Part shown: positions 25,952 through 36,352 of the stretch, one piece after another
Position numbering within the stretch: position 1 is the stretch's first letter
How the letters are laid out: every line of letters starts with the position of its first letter
Origin: Thermogemmatispora onikobensis
GTDB lineage: Bacteria > Chloroflexota > Ktedonobacteria > Ktedonobacterales > Ktedonobacteraceae
Direction: 5' to 3'
NCBI RefSeq assembly: GCF_001748285.1
Contig: NZ_BDGT01000028.1
Coordinates: 1 to 64,000 of the forward strand
DNA: 64,000 nt
The notes under the pieces: model-generated
Told to the model about the DNA's origin: nothing
The model's database searches: none
What the model saw: the letters and a program-made list of their open reading frames with translations, nothing else
Made by a program: the position numbers and the translations under genes

Positions 25952-26036
25952 GGGCGGTTGCTGAAATTGGTAGACAGGACGGACTTAGGATCCGTTGGTG
26001 CAAACCGTGAGAGTTCGAGTCTCTCACCGCCCACCA
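25952..26036 (+). tRNA. tRNA-Leu (anticodon UAG)
   Basis: A complete class II tRNA. Acceptor GGGCGGT pairs with ACCGCCC; the D-loop region contains AATTGGTAGAC. The anticodon stem ACGGA/TCCGT encloses CTTAGGA with anticodon TAG. A variable arm TGGTGCAAACC, a T-arm GAGAGTTCGAGTCTCTC and an encoded ACCA follow. It reads CUA-type leucine codons. Confidence 0.97.
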
Positions 26037-26500
26037 TCACAAAGATCCCGGGGTCACCTGCAGCGGGGGGTGGCTCCTTCCATTTGCCAGCGGAGCGGGG
26101 CGGAGCGCCTGCGCGCAGTGGTACCGACAGGGCAAGGCGAAGCACACAGACGGCACGAGGGCAGGCAACCAGGCAAGCACGCTTTATCTCACGTATCTGG
26201 CTCCCCTGAGTGCTCTTCCCCGCTGCAGTTCCCGTTTGGTTCGCGGTCTCGGCGGGTGGAGAAGTGAGCGCGTCGAGCGAGCAGCCCGAGGGAGGCAGGC
26301 GGGAAGCGGCAGAGGGTGACAGCTCTGCGTCGATCGAGCAAGCAAGACCAGATTCGTCCGTCGCATCTTGTTCTGTTGTGCCCTGTATCGAGCCATAGCA
26401 GATCAAACCACCGCTCAGCCAGTCAGTGGAGCAAACAAGCAAGCAGGCGGCACGCCGGGCGGCGCGTACGTACGATGATGATGCTTGTGTTGGAGGAACA
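26037..26500 (+). other. Intergenic region between tRNA-Leu and tig
   Basis: No gene, clear terminator or clear promoter was recognised in 460 bp. Short frames here are low-complexity and lack domains. Confidence 0.4.
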
Positions 26501-27985
26501 GTGAAGGTCACAGTTGAGAAATTAGCGAGCAGCGAAGCCATTCTAGATGTAGATCTCACCTGGGAAGAGGTGGAGAAGGCTTCGGAAAAGGCTTATCGTA
26601 AGCTGGTGCAGCAGGTTGAAATTCAGGGGTTTCGTCGGGGCAAGGCCCCCCGCTCCTTGCTCGAGCGCAGGTTAGGCAAGGAGTACATTTATCAGGAAGG
26701 TCTTGACGACCTGATCAGCGAGGCCTACCGTGAGGCGCTCAAGGAGCACCAACTTACTCCACTCGCGCAGCCGGAGCTGGATGCTCCCATGTTTGAGATG
26801 GGGCAGCCCTATCATTTCCGCCTGAAGGTTCCCATCCTGACCCCCGTAGAGCTGGGCGACTACCGCTCGCTACGCTTTGAGGATGAAGAGGTTATGGTGA
26901 CGGCGGAGGAGGTCGAGCGGGAACTGGAGGCGCTGCGTAACCAGTATGCGAGCTGGCAGAAGATCGAACGTCCTGCCCAGATGGGGGACCGCGTCACAGT
27001 CGATCTCAAACTGACGGTCGAGGGGCGCACCATTTCCGACTACAAGGAGAATCCCTTCGAACTGGCCGCCGATCGGCCCGGTCTCTTCGCCGGTATGGAT
27101 GAGCAAATCGTTGGCATGCAGGCCGGTGAGAGCAAGAGCTTCACTCTGACCATTCCCTCCGACTATGGCAATGAGGAGCTGGCCGGCAAAGAGGCCCACT
27201 ATGAGCTGACCCTCCATCAGGTTGAGGAGAAGGTCCTGCCCGAATTGGACGACGCCTTTGCCGCGCGCGTTGGCCAGTACGAGACCCTGGAGGACCTGCG
27301 CAAGGTCATCAGCGATGCCATCCAGGATCGCAAAGAGCGACAGAAGCGCCAGGAGCTGCGTGATAAGGTGCTGGAGGCTGTGGTGGCTCAGTCCAACATT
27401 GTCCTCCATCCGGTTCTGATCAAGGAGGAAGTCGAGGACATGCTGCATGAGCTGTCCCACATGTTGGAGAGACAGCGTATGTCGCTCGAGCAGTATCTCC
27501 TGCTGATGCGCAAGAGCCGGGAGGAATACATGAAGGAGCTGGAGCCGGACGCAGAGAGGCGCGTCAAGCAGCAGCTGGTCCTGGATGAGGTTGCCAGGCA
27601 GGAAGGGATCGAGGTCACGCCGGAAGAAGTTGAAGGCGTTTTTCGCATGTATGCCCAGGCGGGGCAGCCACTGCAGCGCAGCGAGGCCCAGGTGCGGGCG
27701 CTGATCATCACGCTGCGGCGCGAGAAAGCGCTTTCGCGCCTGGTAGAGCTGGCGACACGTCCGGCGGAGGAAAAGGAGCAGCAGGGCGAGGAGAGCGAAG
27801 AGCAAGCGCAGCAGTCAGAGGAGACAGCGAGTGAGGCCACTGTGGCGCAGGCGGAGGCCGACTCGGAGCCAGAGGGCGGGTCGGAGCCGGAGACCGGGCG
27901 AACCAGCGAGGCACCGTCTTCCTCTCCTGCTACAATAGTAGTAGAAGATGCGGGGGCACCGGCTGACACCGGAGGCCAGCAGTAA
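26501..27985 (+). CDS. tig: Trigger factor (ribosome-associated chaperone and PPIase)
   Basis: 494 residues. The N-terminal ribosome-binding domain contains QGFRRGKAPRSLLERRLG (the signature GFRxGKxP, about 44-61). The FKBP-type PPIase domain spans about 150-245 (MGDRVTVDLKLTVEG, PFELAADRPGLFAGMDEQIVGMQAGE) and the C-terminal helical cradle extends to about 430. A tail of about 65 residues is acidic and Glu/Ser/Pro-rich and is longer than usual. The GTG at 26501 is chosen because GGAGGAA lies just upstream; the frame is open to 26426. clpX follows 51 bp downstream, so the two are probably cotranscribed. Confidence 0.96.
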   Translation: MKVTVEKLASSEAILDVDLTWEEVEKASEKAYRKLVQQVEIQGFRRGKAPRSLLERRLGKEYIYQEGLDDLISEAYREALKEHQLTPLAQPELDAPMFEMGQPYHFRLKVPILTPVELGDYRSLRFEDEEVMVTAEEVERELEALRNQYASWQKIERPAQMGDRVTVDLKLTVEGRTISDYKENPFELAADRPGLFAGMDEQIVGMQAGESKSFTLTIPSDYGNEELAGKEAHYELTLHQVEEKVLPELDDAFAARVGQYETLEDLRKVISDAIQDRKERQKRQELRDKVLEAVVAQSNIVLHPVLIKEEVEDMLHELSHMLERQRMSLEQYLLLMRKSREEYMKELEPDAERRVKQQLVLDEVARQEGIEVTPEEVEGVFRMYAQAGQPLQRSEAQVRALIITLRREKALSRLVELATRPAEEKEQQGEESEEQAQQSEETASEATVAQAEADSEPEGGSEPETGRTSEAPSSSPATIVVEDAGAPADTGGQQ

Positions 27986-28036
27986 GACTCCAGCCAGGAC
28001 TCAAGCGTCGTAATTGAGGGAAAGGTAACAACGGAC

Positions 28037-29302
<1,266 letters not shown>

Positions 29303-29317
<15 letters not shown>

Positions 29318-29336
29318 CGCAGACTCATCTGTTTTT
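29303..29336 (+). terminator. Rho-independent terminator overlapping the end of clpX
   Basis: GATGAGTCTGC (29303-29313) pairs perfectly with GCAGACTCATC (29319-29329) around ATAAC, followed by TGTTTTT. The 5-prime arm encodes the last residues of ClpX and the TAA stop is in the loop. Confidence 0.92.
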
Positions 29337-29761
29337 CTCTTACTCTGACTCATTGCCTGCTTGCCGTCGAGCAAGCAATGACCGGTCGGGCAAGAGGATC
29401 AGGCCGGGCCGGCCAGGGCGGGACAGCAGGAAAGCGATCGAACGAGGACTGGGGTGAGGTGCCGGAGCGTCGCCTATGCTCGTTGCCGTTTCCGCTCCAG
29501 CTTCGCCACAGAGCGAAGGGCGGGCACGGCCAGGAGTGGCGAACAGAATGGAAACAGCCGGTCAGCACTGGGGTCTCTCCCAGGCTTCTCCCCTGGCCAG
29601 TCCTGTCCATTCCCGTTCGTCAATGGCTCGCTCTCATTCGTCTGATCACTGAGCCGTTTGCTTCTCTTCTGTGAGAAAGCTCTCGCAAAAATCAACAATT
29701 ATTCTTGTTGTTATAGTTTATATAGAGAAGAGAAATAATAGATAGTAGATAGGCGGAACTC
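29337..29761 (+). promoter_or_regulatory. clpX-lon intergenic region with AT-rich promoter and dyad
   Basis: The last 70 bp before lon are strikingly AT-rich. They contain CAACAA (29693-29698) and TTGTTG (29705-29710) as a perfect dyad with a 6-bp spacer, followed by TATAGT (29712-29717) and TATATAG. A repressor operator overlapping the lon promoter is plausible; no CIRCE element is seen. The remaining sequence holds no gene. Confidence 0.5.
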
Positions 29762-32413
29762 ATGAATGAGCAGCAACACCCATCGGTGGAGCCAGAGACG
29801 ATAGAGGTCTATCCGCTGGTAGCGCTCAAGAACATGGTTGTCTTCCCGCGCACGCGCATGTCCCTGGCGATTGCGCGGGAGAAGTCGGTGCGAGCTGTCG
29901 AGGAGGCGCTGTTACGAGCCGACCGCATGCTGGTCACGGTCGCGCAGCGTTCGCCGGAGATCGAAGATCCCCAGCCTGCGGACCTCTATGGCTGTGGGGC
30001 TCTGGTCGAAATTGTCACCGTGCATCGTCAGGCCGATGGGAGCCTGCAGGTGCTGCTCAATGGCCTGCGCCGTGTGCGTCTGTTGGAGTTTCAGGATCTG
30101 GAGCCGTTCATGCGGGTGAGCGTGGAAGTGCCTTCCGAGCCCCAGGCGCAGGGTCCCCAGGCCGATGCTCTCGTGCGTCATGCTACCAATCTCTTCGAGC
30201 ATTACGCCCAGCTTAATCGTCGCTTCTCGGTCGAAGACATCAATTCGATCGTGGCCATTAAGTCCCCGGCCCGTCTGGCTGATATGCTGGCGGCCCATGT
30301 AGTGAGCGATGTGACCCAGCAGCAGGATCTGCTTGAGACCTTTGATCCCCTGGCGCGCCTGGAAAAGGTCTGCGTCTTTATCGGCAACGAGATCGAGATT
30401 CTGGAGCTGGAGTCGGTGATCCGCAATCGCGTGCGTTCGCAGGTGGACCGCTCGCAGAAGGAGTTCTATCTGCGCGAGCAGTTGCGCGCGATTCAAGAAG
30501 AGCTGGGCATGGAGACGCCGTCGGAGGCCGATGAGTTGCGCGAGCGCTTGCGCCAGAAGAATCTGCCTCCCGAGGCGGCGGCCAAGGTGCGCAAGGAGAT
30601 CGATCGCTTAGAGCATATGCCACCGCAGTCGGCGGAGATCGCCGTGGTGCGCTCGTATATCGACTGGATGCTCGCCTTGCCCTGGAGCGAGCGCACGGTG
30701 GATAGTTTCGATCTGGAGCGCACGCGTCGCATTTTGGATGAAGATCACTACGGCCTGGAGAGCATCAAAGAGCGCATCATTGAGTTTCTGGCCGTGCGCC
30801 AGTTGCGTCTGCAGCGCTCCAGTGAGCAGGGGCAGCCCCAGCGTGGCAGCCAGGGGCAGATCCTTTGTTTCATTGGTCCGCCTGGCGTCGGCAAGACCTC
30901 CCTGGGTCAGTCGATTGCCCGCGCCCTGGGGCGTAAGTTTGTGCGCATTGCCCTGGGCGGCGTGCATGATGAGGCCGAGATCCGTGGGCATCGCCGCACC
31001 TATGTCGGTGCTCTGCCCGGGCGGATCATCCAGTCGATGAAGTCCGCGGGCGTGCGCAACCCGGTCTTTCTGCTCGATGAGATCGACAAGCTCTCGTCGG
31101 AGTATCGGGGTGATCCAGCGGCGGCCTTACTGGAGGTGCTTGATCCCGAGCAGAATTCACAGTTCGTGGACCATTATCTGGAGGTCCCGTACGATCTCTC
31201 CGAGGTCTTCTTTATCTGTACCGGCAACGTCAAGTACCAGATCCCGCGCCCGCTGGCCGATCGCATGGACATCATCGACGTTCCCGGCTACATGCTAGAG
31301 GAGAAGGTCAATATCGGCCTGCGCCACCTGCTGCCGAAGGTGCTGGCTGAGCATGGCCTGACCCCAGAACAGCTTAAGATCCCGCGCTCGGTGATGGAGC
31401 GCATCGTGACGGACTATACCCGTGAGGCCGGCGTACGCAATCTGGAGCGACAGCTGGCCACCATTTGTCGCAAGGCTGCTCGCCGGATCATTGCTCGCCC
31501 TTCCACCCACTTGCGCCTGACTACTGCCTCTCTCGAGCACTACCTGGGTATGCCCCGCTATTCGACGCCGCCCCTGAGTATGCGTATGCAGGTCGGGGCT
31601 GCAATGGGGCTGGCTGTGACCGAGAATGGGGGCATTCTCTTGCCGGTGGAGGTGGTCACGATGGCCGGCAAGGGCGACCTGCTGATTACAGGCCAGCTCG
31701 GCGATGTGATGCGCGAGTCGGCTATTGCAGCCCTCTCGTACATCCGCTCGCGGGCCACGGAGCTGAACATCGATCCCAATTTCCAGGACGTCACGGATTT
31801 GCATATCCATCTGCCGGAGAACGCCATTCCTAAAGATGGCCCGTCCGCCGGGATCACGATCGCTACAGCGCTGATTTCGGCCCTGACTCGCCGCCCGGTG
31901 CGCGGCGATGTGGCCATGACCGGTGAAATTACCCTCCGGGGACGGGTGCTCGGCGTCGGTGGCCTCAAAGAGAAGATCCTGGCTGCCCACCAGGCTGGCC
32001 TACGCCATATTGTGGTGCCCGCGGAAAATAAAAAGGACCTGATGGAGATCCCGGCCCGCATCCGCCAGCAGATGCGCTTTACCCTGGTGGAGACGATGGA
32101 CCAGGTGATTACTACGGCTCTGGCCAGCTCTTCCGCTGGAGAGAGTGAGGCCGACAGCGAGAGCCAGACGCTGGCGGAGTCACAGCCGCGTCCTTTGCTT
32201 GCCGATGAACGTTTACCGGCTTCGCGTGGGCGCTCGCGCTCGCGTCACGCCGCTATTGAAAACCGGAGGATTGAAGAGCCGGTCCGTCAGGGGGAAGAGT
32301 CCCAGGAGCCACCCTCGCTGATTCTTCCCGTGCAGGAGGATCACGCCGCCGACGCGCCACAAGCGCAGCTCGGGGCCCGCGCTCTGGATGAAACCTCTGA
32401 AGGAGAAGCCTGA
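29762..32413 (+). CDS. lon: ATP-dependent protease Lon (LonA type)
   Basis: 883 residues. N domain ([21 protein letters not shown] to about 310), AAA+ module with Walker [13 protein letters not shown] (about 370-381) and FLLDEIDKL, and a C-terminal protease domain. That domain has the catalytic Ser in [10 protein letters not shown] (about 695) and Lys in [11 protein letters not shown] (about 736). Unlike E. coli Lon, it carries an extra tail of roughly 100 residues, rich in Glu, Ser and Arg and probably disordered. It degrades misfolded proteins. It has its own AT-rich promoter after the clpX terminator. Confidence 0.98.
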   Translation: MNEQQHPSVEPETIEVYPLVALKNMVVFPRTRMSLAIAREKSVRAVEEALLRADRMLVTVAQRSPEIEDPQPADLYGCGALVEIVTVHRQADGSLQVLLNGLRRVRLLEFQDLEPFMRVSVEVPSEPQAQGPQADALVRHATNLFEHYAQLNRRFSVEDINSIVAIKSPARLADMLAAHVVSDVTQQQDLLETFDPLARLEKVCVFIGNEIEILELESVIRNRVRSQVDRSQKEFYLREQLRAIQEELGMETPSEADELRERLRQKNLPPEAAAKVRKEIDRLEHMPPQSAEIAVVRSYIDWMLALPWSERTVDSFDLERTRRILDEDHYGLESIKERIIEFLAVRQLRLQRSSEQGQPQRGSQGQILCFIGPPGVGKTSLGQSIARALGRKFVRIALGGVHDEAEIRGHRRTYVGALPGRIIQSMKSAGVRNPVFLLDEIDKLSSEYRGDPAAALLEVLDPEQNSQFVDHYLEVPYDLSEVFFICTGNVKYQIPRPLADRMDIIDVPGYMLEEKVNIGLRHLLPKVLAEHGLTPEQLKIPRSVMERIVTDYTREAGVRNLERQLATICRKAARRIIARPSTHLRLTTASLEHYLGMPRYSTPPLSMRMQVGAAMGLAVTENGGILLPVEVVTMAGKGDLLITGQLGDVMRESAIAALSYIRSRATELNIDPNFQDVTDLHIHLPENAIPKDGPSAGITIATALISALTRRPVRGDVAMTGEITLRGRVLGVGGLKEKILAAHQAGLRHIVVPAENKKDLMEIPARIRQQMRFTLVETMDQVITTALASSSAGESEADSESQTLAESQPRPLLADERLPASRGRSRSRHAAIENRRIEEPVRQGEESQEPPSLILPVQEDHAADAPQAQLGARALDETSEGEA

Positions 32414-32899
32414 ACGCTGCTCTCCCTCCCTGCCTCTTGCTCTGATCAGGGACCAAATTGATCCTCTACGAATCCCTGGGTGGGGCGTTTACTCTTAAGA
32501 AGGGAAATCTCTGAGCAGCGCTAAGTTGTCTGCGCAAAGAAGGAAGGCAGCCTATCATGTTCCTGTGCACGCTCATACGCTGGCAGCCATGCTGAGTCGT
32601 GCGTAGATCTGCCCGCTTCTTTGGAGCGCCCATGTCGCCGGACTCGCCTTTGATCGAGATGGAGAGAGCAGCAAAGACCTATGACCTGGGCAGATAACAA
32701 GGGTGGCAGGCAGAGGAGAAAACGGCTCACGGACAGGTAGAGGGATCATGTGGGGCAAAAGACTGCTGAGTGCTGCATCGGACAGGGTAGTCTGGGTGCG
32801 CGGTGATCCTGTGATTGCGCACTTGCTCTTGTGGCGATAGCGCAGAGTTTCCTGGCATTACAGTTCTCTCTTAGGAGAGAAGAAAGAGGGGCATTAATA
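32414..32899 (+). other. lon-DUF4870 intergenic region
   Basis: No gene was recognised. Near the end, TTCTCTC (32864-32870) and GAGAGAA (32875-32881) form a 7-bp hairpin directly before the ribosome-binding region of the gene at 32900. Confidence 0.4.
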
Positions 32900-33463
32900 A
32901 TGAGCTGGAATCCCACGCCTGGGCAGGAGCCCAATCAGCCGAGTAGTGGTCAGTATGGAGGCTATTCCTCGCAGCCCGGCGGCGCTTATGGCTCCCCTCC
33001 AAATAATCCTTACGGTAGCTCTCCCTCTGGTGCCAGCTATGGGCAGGCCCAGTATGGTCAGCAGCCCCATGGAATGAGCGGTGCAGCAAGCGCTCTTGGT
33101 CCCACCTCGATGGGCATGGAGGCCAACATGGCTGCCGGCCTTAGCTATCTGGTGGGTTGGATCACTGGGTTGATCTTCTACCTCTCAGAAAAGCAGAATC
33201 GCTTTGTGCGCTTCCACGCCATGCAATCGATCATCTGGTTCGCGGCTTTAACCATCCTTATAGTGGCCCTGGGCGTCTTGGGGATGATTCCCTTCGTAGG
33301 ACTCTTGACCTTCTGCTTGAGTGGGCTGGTGGGCCTGGTCGGTTTTGTTTCCTGGATCGTTCTGTTGATTATGGCCTTCCAGGGGAAGTACTTTAAACTG
33401 CCGGTTGTCGGCGACTACGCCGAACGCTACGCGAGCACGCCGCCCACCGGCGCCGGCCTCTAG
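32900..33463 (+). CDS. DUF4870-like membrane protein with Gly/Ser/Tyr/Pro-rich N-terminus (paralogue 1)
   Basis: 187 residues. About 70 residues of low-complexity sequence (MSWNPTPGQEPNQ, then repeated GGYS, NPYG, YGQ units) are followed by three or four transmembrane helices. The conserved core is GLSYLVGWITGLIFYLSEKQNRFVRFHAMQSIIWF, then FKLPVVGDYAERYAS. The core is typical of DUF4870/Tic20-like short membrane proteins: helix, E-(K)-x-NRFVRFHAxQS, helix. ATG 32900 matches the MSWxPN start of its two paralogues. Function unknown; the Gly/Tyr/Gln tail resembles condensate- or surface-interacting segments. It stands alone on its transcript or is read through to the next copy 280 bp away. Confidence 0.85.
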   Translation: MSWNPTPGQEPNQPSSGQYGGYSSQPGGAYGSPPNNPYGSSPSGASYGQAQYGQQPHGMSGAASALGPTSMGMEANMAAGLSYLVGWITGLIFYLSEKQNRFVRFHAMQSIIWFAALTILIVALGVLGMIPFVGLLTFCLSGLVGLVGFVSWIVLLIMAFQGKYFKLPVVGDYAERYASTPPTGAGL

Positions 33464-33743
33464 GCCCCCTGCTCAGAGGTAGATCCTGATAGATCCTTAG
33501 AGGGAGAAGGAGAGCGCTGCTGCAGTCCTCTCCTTCTCTGCCTTGCATTACCGCGGCTTCTCCTTTCTTCCCTGCCAGTCCCGCTGGCCGGAGCGCAGGC
33601 CAGCGGCAGCCCTCTTTTAATCCGCTGACCCTCCCTCTCCAGGTCCCCTGATCTCCTACAACTCTGGCCGCTCCCTGTGCGTAATATCATAAGGAAAGTA
33701 ATAAACAGAGGCATTGTCATTATCAAAGAGTGAGTGCAGAGGG

Positions 33744-34316
33744 ATGAGCTGGAAGCCAAATCCGCAGGAACCGACGCCGCCCTATGAGGACCCTCATCAG
33801 CCCTATCAGGGCTACCAGTACGGTCAGCACTATAGTGGTGGCTACGGACAATATGGTCAATATGGTCAGCAGCAACAGCAGCAGTACCACCCTGGCCGCT
33901 GGGGGGGACCGGGTTACTCGTCTGCCGAGAACGCGGCGATCGCCGCCGAGGCCAATACGCCGACTTCCTCTGGCCTGCCCGCAAACGTAGCGGCAGCCCT
34001 GGGCTATCTGCTCTTCTGGCTGAGCGGGCTGATCGTCTTCGTGACGGAAAAGCGCAATCGCTTTGTGCGCTTCCATGCCATGCAGTCGCTGATCCTCTTT
34101 GGACTCGTCACGCTGGTGTTGATCGCGCTACGTATTATAGAATTCATCCCTGTGATCGGGGCTGTTGCTGGTTTTCTCGATGCTCTGATTCAGCTGCTGG
34201 CTACCCTCGGCTGGGTTGCCTTGATCGTCCTGACTTTCCTGGGACGTCATATACGCTTGCCCATCATTGGAGACTATGCCGAGCGTTACAGCGGCCCGGC
34301 TGGCCCTGGCTTTTGA
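33744..34316 (+). CDS. DUF4870-like membrane protein with Tyr/Gln/Gly-rich N-terminus (paralogue 2)
   Basis: 190 residues and the same plan as its neighbour. MSWKPNPQEP, then a Tyr/Gly/Gln segment (YGQYGQYGQQQQQQYHPG), then ALGYLLFWLSGLIVFVTEKRNRFVRFHAMQSLILF, two more helices and IRLPIIGDYAERYSG. The start ATG at 33744 is chosen by alignment with the MSWNP starts of the other two copies; the upstream in-frame TTG at 33714 is ignored. Ribosome-binding sequence is weak (GAGGG too close). The three copies are diverged in the tail but conserved in the ENRFVRFHA core, an old tandem duplication. No partner gene suggests a role. Confidence 0.85.
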   Translation: MSWKPNPQEPTPPYEDPHQPYQGYQYGQHYSGGYGQYGQYGQQQQQQYHPGRWGGPGYSSAENAAIAAEANTPTSSGLPANVAAALGYLLFWLSGLIVFVTEKRNRFVRFHAMQSLILFGLVTLVLIALRIIEFIPVIGAVAGFLDALIQLLATLGWVALIVLTFLGRHIRLPIIGDYAERYSGPAGPGF

Positions 34317-34710
34317 AGAGGCTGCTAGAGGCTGCTGAGAAACTGAGCAAGCGGGTAAATGGCTCGCGGCAGCGCTGGCCAGCTCTTTCGCCTGGCCCGG
34401 CTCGGCTGAGCCGGGCTGGCGCGAGGAACATGGACCACCGTTCACCCAAAGAGTACAACCCTCCTCCGGCATCCCACGTAATATGGAAGACGACTGAAAG
34501 AGGACTCTGGGGTGCGGCGGGCCTGACTGAGGGCCAGGAGATCTCACCCAGCCTGGTCGAGGCGTCCTCTATCGCCATTGAGTATGGAAGGGACCCCCTC
34601 CCGAAGAGGGGCGCGCAGGGAAGGGAGCTGCCGTTTGCTCCTTCCGGGAAGGCGCTAGCTAGCTTCCCGGAAGGACAGAACAGGCCAGAGAGCAGGAGTA
34701 GTGATTGCCT
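34317..34710 (+). repeat. Intergenic region with perfect 12-bp inverted repeat before DUF4870 paralogue 3
   Basis: CCTTCCGGGAAG (34640-34651) and CTTCCCGGAAGG (34663-34674) are exact inverse complements with an 11-bp spacer. Each arm is itself built on TTCCSGGAA. No T-tract follows, and the element lies about 40 bp before ATG 34711, so it suits an operator or leader hairpin rather than a terminator. No gene is seen in this gap. Confidence 0.7.
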
Positions 34711-35337
34711 ATGAGTTGGAATCCGAACCAGCAGCCGGCGCAGGGGCCAGAATCACCACAACCCCAGCAGCCGGGACCCGGCTATGGGGGATATCGAGGA
34801 TACGGCGGGTACCAGCCTGGGCCGGGCAGCCCGCCCTATAGCTACAATCCTTACGGTCAGCAACAACAGCAACAACAGCAACAACAGTATTACACCTATC
34901 AACCGCCGTCCAGTGTCACACGGGCTGCCAGCGTCTTTGACCCCACCACGCTGAAAATGGATGCCAGGAGCGCGGCCCTGTTAAGCTACCTGTTCTGGTT
35001 TTTCAGTGGCATCATCATCTTTCTGGTGGAGCGCAAGAATCGCTTTGTGCGTTTTCACGCCGCGCAATCGATTCTCTGGTTTGGGGGACTCACCCTTCTC
35101 TTTGCCCTCGTGAGGGTGATCGGGCTGATTCCCTTCCTGGGGACCATCATTCTCGCCCTTCCTGTCAGCTGTGCCAGCGGTGTCATCCTGGCGGTTGGGG
35201 GACTCTCCTGGCTCTTCCTGATGGTGATGGCCTACCGTGGCTCCTACCTCAAGTTACCAGTGGTCGGGGATTACGCGGAGCGCCTGGCGAATCTCTTCAC
35301 GAAGAAACCGGCCCAGCCTACGCCGCCCACAGCCTGA
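34711..35337 (+). CDS. DUF4870-like membrane protein with Pro/Gln/Gly-rich N-terminus (paralogue 3)
   Basis: 208 residues. The N-terminal 70 residues are Pro/Gln/Gly/Tyr-rich and include a run of about ten Gln (encoded by alternating CAA/CAG). Then LLSYLFWFFSGIIIFLVERKNRFVRFHAAQSILWFGG and two further helices, ending LKLPVVGDYAERLANLF. ATG 34711 gives the MSWNPN start common to the set; TTG 34705 is possible and better spaced from AGGAG. It differs from the other copies by AAQS for AMQS in the core. The upstream inverted repeat (34640-34674) is specific to this copy. Confidence 0.85.
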   Translation: MSWNPNQQPAQGPESPQPQQPGPGYGGYRGYGGYQPGPGSPPYSYNPYGQQQQQQQQQQYYTYQPPSSVTRAASVFDPTTLKMDARSAALLSYLFWFFSGIIIFLVERKNRFVRFHAAQSILWFGGLTLLFALVRVIGLIPFLGTIILALPVSCASGVILAVGGLSWLFLMVMAYRGSYLKLPVVGDYAERLANLFTKKPAQPTPPTA

Positions 35338-35519
35338 CGGGGGAGGAGTGCGCGAGTGCGCGAGAGAAGGAGGCTGTGGGCAGGAGGCGCTCCGCGAAGA
35401 ACGCAGATCGGGTGACCTCACGGCGAGGCAGGCGGACAGACAGGCATACCTGTGTCACCCAGAGAAGCCCCCGTCGGCCTGGCGAAAGGGGCGGCTCTAG
35501 CAAGGGCGCCTGCCTCACT

Positions 35520-35915
35520 TCATGAGGAAGACGAAGGCGAAGAGGGTGAAGACAACCCCTGTTGTAGACGCTGAATAATCTCCTTGAGACGGCGCGTCTC
35601 GGCCTCGTGCTGCTCGCGCAGGCGGGCGATCTCCTGCTCCATCTCCTGCTGCATTTGCTCCATACGATCCTTCATATGGAGAATCGCCTCCACACCGGCC
35701 AGGTTCACCCCCAGATCGCGCATGAGCCGGCGGATGTGGATCACGCGCTCGATATCCTTATCGGAATAGAGGCGTGGGCTATGGGGGCTATTGCCTTTCC
35801 GGGCAGGAGAGATCAGCCCGAGGCGCTCATAGTGGCGTAGGGTTTGTTCATGCACCTGGGCCTTCTCCGCGGCGACGCTAATGATATACCAGGCACCATC
35901 ATCGCGCTCCGACAC
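35520..35915 (-). CDS. hspR: HspR-like MerR-family heat-shock repressor
   Basis: 131 residues. A MerR-type winged helix begins YIISVAAEKAQVHEQTLRHYERLGLISPAR, the HspR form, and continues RLYSDKDIERVIHIRRLMRDLGVNLAGVEAIL. A long coiled coil (about 83-118, MEQMQQEMEQEIARLREQHEAETRRLKEIIQRL) and a Ser/Pro tail follow. HspR represses dnaK/clpB-type operons by binding HAIR inverted repeats and uses DnaK as co-repressor in actinobacteria. Here it lies downstream of grpE and dnaJ on the same strand. No perfect HAIR element is found; see the CTTGCTC/GAGCAAG elements at 35979-36001 and 38587-38604. Confidence 0.88.
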   Translation of the reverse strand: MSERDDGAWYIISVAAEKAQVHEQTLRHYERLGLISPARKGNSPHSPRLYSDKDIERVIHIRRLMRDLGVNLAGVEAILHMKDRMEQMQQEMEQEIARLREQHEAETRRLKEIIQRLQQGLSSPSSPSSSS

Positions 35916-36352
35916 GGTACCTCCCTCCTTCCTTCCTTCCTAATGCTCAGGCCGTGCCTGGCCGCTGCCCGGCCTGCTCTTGCTCAACCTGCTGGAGCAT
36001 GAACCGAGCAGGCAGGAGAGCGGCGGGCGAGCAAAGCTGTCTGGCCAGCCTGCCATGCTACGTGAACGCATGAGCACGTCGCTCAAATCGGTTAGTGAAG
36101 ACAGGTGATCGCGCGGGCCAGCGGGCGATCACAGCAGATGATCGACCACAACGCTCATTCGATCATCATCAGCCTCTGAGACCAGCGATCAGACCGGGCG
36201 GGCGGATGGATCGTGCCCCGGGCACGCCAGGCCGAGTGAGCCGAGCCAGGTCAGGCTGGAAGTGGGCGACCAGTAGGGCTGCTGGCTGACGGCTGGTTGT
36301 CAGGTTGGGGCGGATCGCGCGAGACGAATCAGGCAGGGCGCGCACCGGCTGA
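35916..36352 (-). promoter_or_regulatory. dnaJ-hspR intergenic region with several inverted repeats
   Basis: TGATCGC 36106-36112 pairs with GCGATCA 36125-36131. GATGATCG 36137-36144 pairs with CGATCATC 36160-36167. CTTGCTC 35979-35985 and GAGCATG 35995-36001 form an imperfect dyad close to the hspR start. Five GATC sites fall within 36107-36184. No gene is seen. Confidence 0.55.
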
